This document shows positions 32,666-34,975 of a stretch of 34,975 bases of DNA, one piece after another. The translations under genes were made by a program, and so were the position numbers. The DNA is from JAFGSG01 sp964626055. GTDB taxonomy: Bacteria > Spirochaetota > UBA4802 > JAFGDQ01. Below the pieces are notes generated by a model, which was not told the DNA's origin, did not search any database, and was given only the letters and a program-made list of their open reading frames with translations. Within the stretch, counting starts at the first letter, position 1; every line of letters starts with the position of its first letter. The DNA lies in assembly GCA_964626055.1 (NCBI GenBank), contig CAZVDF010000036.1, positions 1 to 34,975 on the forward strand. Reading direction: 5' to 3'.

Positions 32666-34036
32666 ATGAAAAAAATTTTATTCGCCGGCACAGGGAGCGG
32701 AACCGGGAAAACAACGATCAGCGCTGCCGTTATGAGAGTTTTGTCCGAAAGGGGCAGAAAAGTTGCGCCGTTCAAAACCGGGCCGGATTTTATCGATCCG
32801 AAATTTCATGCGATGGCCTGCAGGGCGAAGTCATGGAATCTCGATACAATATTACATGATTCCGAGACCGTTAAATACTTATTCAACAGGAACACAAAGG
32901 ACTGCGATATTGCCGTAATAGAAGGCGTAATGGGACTGTACGACGGCTGTGGTTTTAACGGTAAAGGAAGCACGGCGGAACTGTCGCTTATCCTGAAAGC
33001 GCCTGTTGTATTAATAGTTGATGCGAAGGCAATGGCTGAAAGCATTTGCGCGATCGTTCTGGGTTTTAAATCATATGATCCTGAAGTAAATATCAAAGGC
33101 GTTATTTTAAACAATATTCATGATAAAAATTATTATAATTCCTTAAAAGAACTGATAACCAGAAAAACCGGTATACAATGTCTGGGTTATTTTCCGGTAA
33201 ATGCTTCGGCTAAATTAAATGAAAGACATCTCGGATTAATTCCAGTTGAAGAACAGACCGGTATCGAAGAATATTTTAAAATAATTTCCGGAGTTGCCGC
33301 TGAAACTATTGATTTTAATGCGATTGAAAAAATTTCCGAAGACGGCGGCAATGCTGAGGAAAATTCGAATTATTATGGCATAAAAATCCCGGAAAATATC
33401 GGAAAAGGTATCATGATTGGAGTAGCGATAGACAAAGCTTTTAACTTTTATTATGAGGATAATTTATCTTTGATGAAAGAGACCGGTTTTGATCTTGTCG
33501 AGTTCAGCCCCCTGAGCGATAATAAATTACCGGATGGCCTTAATGGTATATATATAGGAGGAGGTTTCCCTGAAATATTTACCCGTAAATTATCCATGAA
33601 TAAATCAATGTTGACTGATATCTATAATAAACTTGAAGACAATATGCCGTGCTACGCGGAATGCGGTGGATTAATGTATCTTACGAAATGCATTAAGGAT
33701 ACGGACGGTAATTCTTATGACACCGTAGGTTATTTTAACGCCAGATCCATGATGACCTCTAAACTGCAGAGATTCGGGTATGTCGATGTCGAATATGAAG
33801 GAATTACAACAAGGGCACATGAATTTCATTATTCGGACATTATATCGGATAAAGAAAAAAATTTTATCCTTAAATATAATATTAAAAAAGTTGGAGACAA
33901 CGGAAATACACAGTGGAATTGCGGACTATCCCGTAAGAATGTACTGGCCGGTTATCCGCATGTTCATTTTTATTCCAATTTTGATTTTTTAATTAAACTT
34001 GCCGGGTTATTCAGAAAGAGTTGTTTCAGAATATGA
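32666..34036 (+). CDS. cobB: Cobyrinate a,c-diamide synthase (CobB/CbiA)
   Basis: The 456-residue protein matches the family length. The N-terminal ATP-binding domain has the P-loop GTGSGTGKTT (residues 8-17), KTGPDFIDPKFH and EGVMGLYDG. The C-terminal class I glutamine amidotransferase domain shows IGGGFPEIF, the nucleophile cysteine in YAECGGLMYL, and RAHEFHYS with the catalytic histidine. It amidates the a and c side chains of cobyrinate using glutamine and ATP in cobalamin biosynthesis or corrinoid remodelling. AAAGGA is about 8 bases before the ATG. Its stop overlaps the btuF-like start (ATGA). No cobalamin riboswitch was recognised upstream. Confidence 0.95.
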   Translation: MKKILFAGTGSGTGKTTISAAVMRVLSERGRKVAPFKTGPDFIDPKFHAMACRAKSWNLDTILHDSETVKYLFNRNTKDCDIAVIEGVMGLYDGCGFNGKGSTAELSLILKAPVVLIVDAKAMAESICAIVLGFKSYDPEVNIKGVILNNIHDKNYYNSLKELITRKTGIQCLGYFPVNASAKLNERHLGLIPVEEQTGIEEYFKIISGVAAETIDFNAIEKISEDGGNAEENSNYYGIKIPENIGKGIMIGVAIDKAFNFYYEDNLSLMKETGFDLVEFSPLSDNKLPDGLNGIYIGGGFPEIFTRKLSMNKSMLTDIYNKLEDNMPCYAECGGLMYLTKCIKDTDGNSYDTVGYFNARSMMTSKLQRFGYVDVEYEGITTRAHEFHYSDIISDKEKNFILKYNIKKVGDNGNTQWNCGLSRKNVLAGYPHVHFYSNFDFLIKLAGLFRKSCFRI

Positions 34037-34914
34037 ATTATTTTATGAAAAAGAGTATTATACTTTTATTATTTATATTGGGTTTTTCCTGCGGGAATAA
34101 TCCGGAGGAAGTAAAAAATAATGGAAAATCGGCTGCTGAAAAAATACCTGAAAGAATTATTTCTCTTTCACCGGCGATAACGGAAGAACTGTATCTTCTT
34201 GGAGCGGAAAACAGGCTTATTGCGAACACATATTACTGTAGACGTCCCGAAGCCGCAAAGCATAAAAAGAAAGTCGGAAATCTTATGAATTTTAATATTG
34301 AGGATGTGATGGAACTCAAACCCGATTTGATTTTGAGCACTTCTCTGGCAAATAAAAACAAGATAAACAGGCTCAAACAGCTTAAGATCAGCGTGGTTGA
34401 ACTGCGCCATCCGAAAAATTTCACGGAAATTTGCGATAATTTCATCAAACTTGGAAATGCGATCGGTTCCGGGCAGAAAGCCGGACAAATACTTTCCGCG
34501 ATACGGCAGGAAGTTGAAAAAATAAACAGAATAACAGGAAACCTTCCTAAAAAAAAAGTATTTGTCCAGATCGGCGCAAAACCGTTAAAGGCGGTCAACA
34601 GCGATTACCATATCAACGACCTTATCAGGTTAAGCGGAGGAATCAATATATATGAACATTCCTCTTTAAATTCATTTTCCAGGGAAAGCGTGCTTCTTGC
34701 CGATCCCGATATAATTATCATTCCTTCAATGGGATTTGAAACGGACGAAGAAAAGAAGACATGGGAGAAATATATAACCATGAGAGCCGTAAAAAACAAC
34801 AATATTTTTATTGTCGATACGGAAGTATTCTGTAATTTCGGGATCGGCACATTTATTGAAGCATTGAAGATTTCGGCATCGCTTCTGCATCCGGAAGCGA
34901 GACTGGATAAATAA
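34033..34914 (+). CDS. btuF: BtuF-like corrinoid ABC transporter substrate-binding lipoprotein
   Basis: About 293 residues. A signal sequence ends in the lipobox GFSC, giving a lipid-anchored periplasmic protein. The mature part is a two-lobed binding protein of the BtuF/FecB fold. It has RIISLSPAITEELYLLGAENRLIA, NIEDVMELKPDLIL, a long connecting helix (about 125-165) and a C-terminal half with LADPDIIIIPSMG. Cobalamin or cobinamide as ligand is inferred from the overlap with cobB; iron-siderophore binding is the main alternative. The start is ATG 34033 by ATGA coupling; ATG 34045 would give a shorter signal peptide. Confidence 0.85.
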   Translation: MNYFMKKSIILLLFILGFSCGNNPEEVKNNGKSAAEKIPERIISLSPAITEELYLLGAENRLIANTYYCRRPEAAKHKKKVGNLMNFNIEDVMELKPDLILSTSLANKNKINRLKQLKISVVELRHPKNFTEICDNFIKLGNAIGSGQKAGQILSAIRQEVEKINRITGNLPKKKVFVQIGAKPLKAVNSDYHINDLIRLSGGINIYEHSSLNSFSRESVLLADPDIIIIPSMGFETDEEKKTWEKYITMRAVKNNNIFIVDTEVFCNFGIGTFIEALKISASLLHPEARLDK

Positions 34915-34916
34915 AT

Positions 34917-34975
34917 ATGAATAATAAAAAAAAATCGATATTTATTTTTTCCGTGTTTTTGTTTGCCCTGATTAT
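34917..34975 (+). CDS. 5' fragment of a membrane protein, possibly the BtuC-type permease
   Basis: An ATG two bases after the btuF-like stop opens a frame that runs to the window edge. It encodes Met-Asn-Asn, three lysines, then a hydrophobic stretch (SIFIFSVFLFALI), the start of a membrane segment. Position after a BtuF-like gene suggests a FecCD/BtuC-family permease, but the fragment is too short to prove it. Confidence 0.5.
   Translation, partial: MNNKKKSIFIFSVFLFALI

Overview
The window is about 35 kb of chromosome from a diderm bacterium of moderately low GC content that uses the standard genetic code. Diderm character is suggested by heptose-pathway genes (gmhA, an hldE-like kinase), two lipoprotein signal sequences, a periplasmic corrinoid-binding protein and membrane-anchored sulfatase-fold enzymes. 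SpoVG, HtpG, GGDEF response regulators, a DUF1573 lipoprotein and a complex I cluster without NuoEFG would fit a spirochaete-like or deltaproteobacterial-like anaerobe, but the sequence alone does not fix the phylum.

Layout. 1-1181: 3' part of a multi-receiver GGDEF protein. 1182-2383: a small zinc-ribbon protein, tRNA-His(GTG) and two strongly folded intergenic palindromic elements. 2384-6885: htpG on the minus strand, then a class I aminotransferase and a degenerate-receiver GGDEF protein on the plus strand. 6976-13820: hldE-like kinase and gmhA on the minus strand, divergent from two large membrane-anchored sulfatase-fold enzymes. 13918-17212: a metallo-beta-lactamase-fold hydrolase, a papain-family peptidase, tRNA-Val(TAC), rpsT and an exported unknown protein. 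17470-27357: nuoABCD-HIJKLMN, an eleven-gene complex I set with no nuoE, nuoF or nuoG. 27384-30635: a CheY-like protein, a DUF1573 lipoprotein interrupted by one in-frame TGA, and a glgX-type glycogen debranching enzyme. 30956-34975: spoVG, a family 4-type glycosyltransferase, cobB, a btuF-like binding protein and the first codons of a membrane protein that may be the cognate permease.

How the genes fit together. gmhA and the kinase begin a heptose pathway, and the adjacent sulfatase-fold enzymes could decorate envelope glycans or lipids; this link is inferred from position. The nuo cluster encodes the quinone, connecting and membrane modules of complex I, so its electron donor must come from elsewhere. 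cobB and btuF form a corrinoid amidation and uptake group. Two c-di-GMP synthase candidates and a single-domain receiver are scattered through the window.

The most notable observation is at 28145-28147. A TGA replaces the first cysteine of the conserved Cys-Gly-Cys of a DUF1573 domain, and the reading frame is otherwise intact on both sides. This could be an undescribed selenoprotein (Sec-Gly-Cys). A point nonsense mutation or a base error cannot be excluded from the sequence. Other points of interest are the palindromic elements at 2037-2201 and 2236-2380, the decayed nucleotidyltransferase tail of the hldE-like protein, the receiver without its phosphoacceptor, and a perfect palindrome inside the spacer of the predicted glgX promoter.
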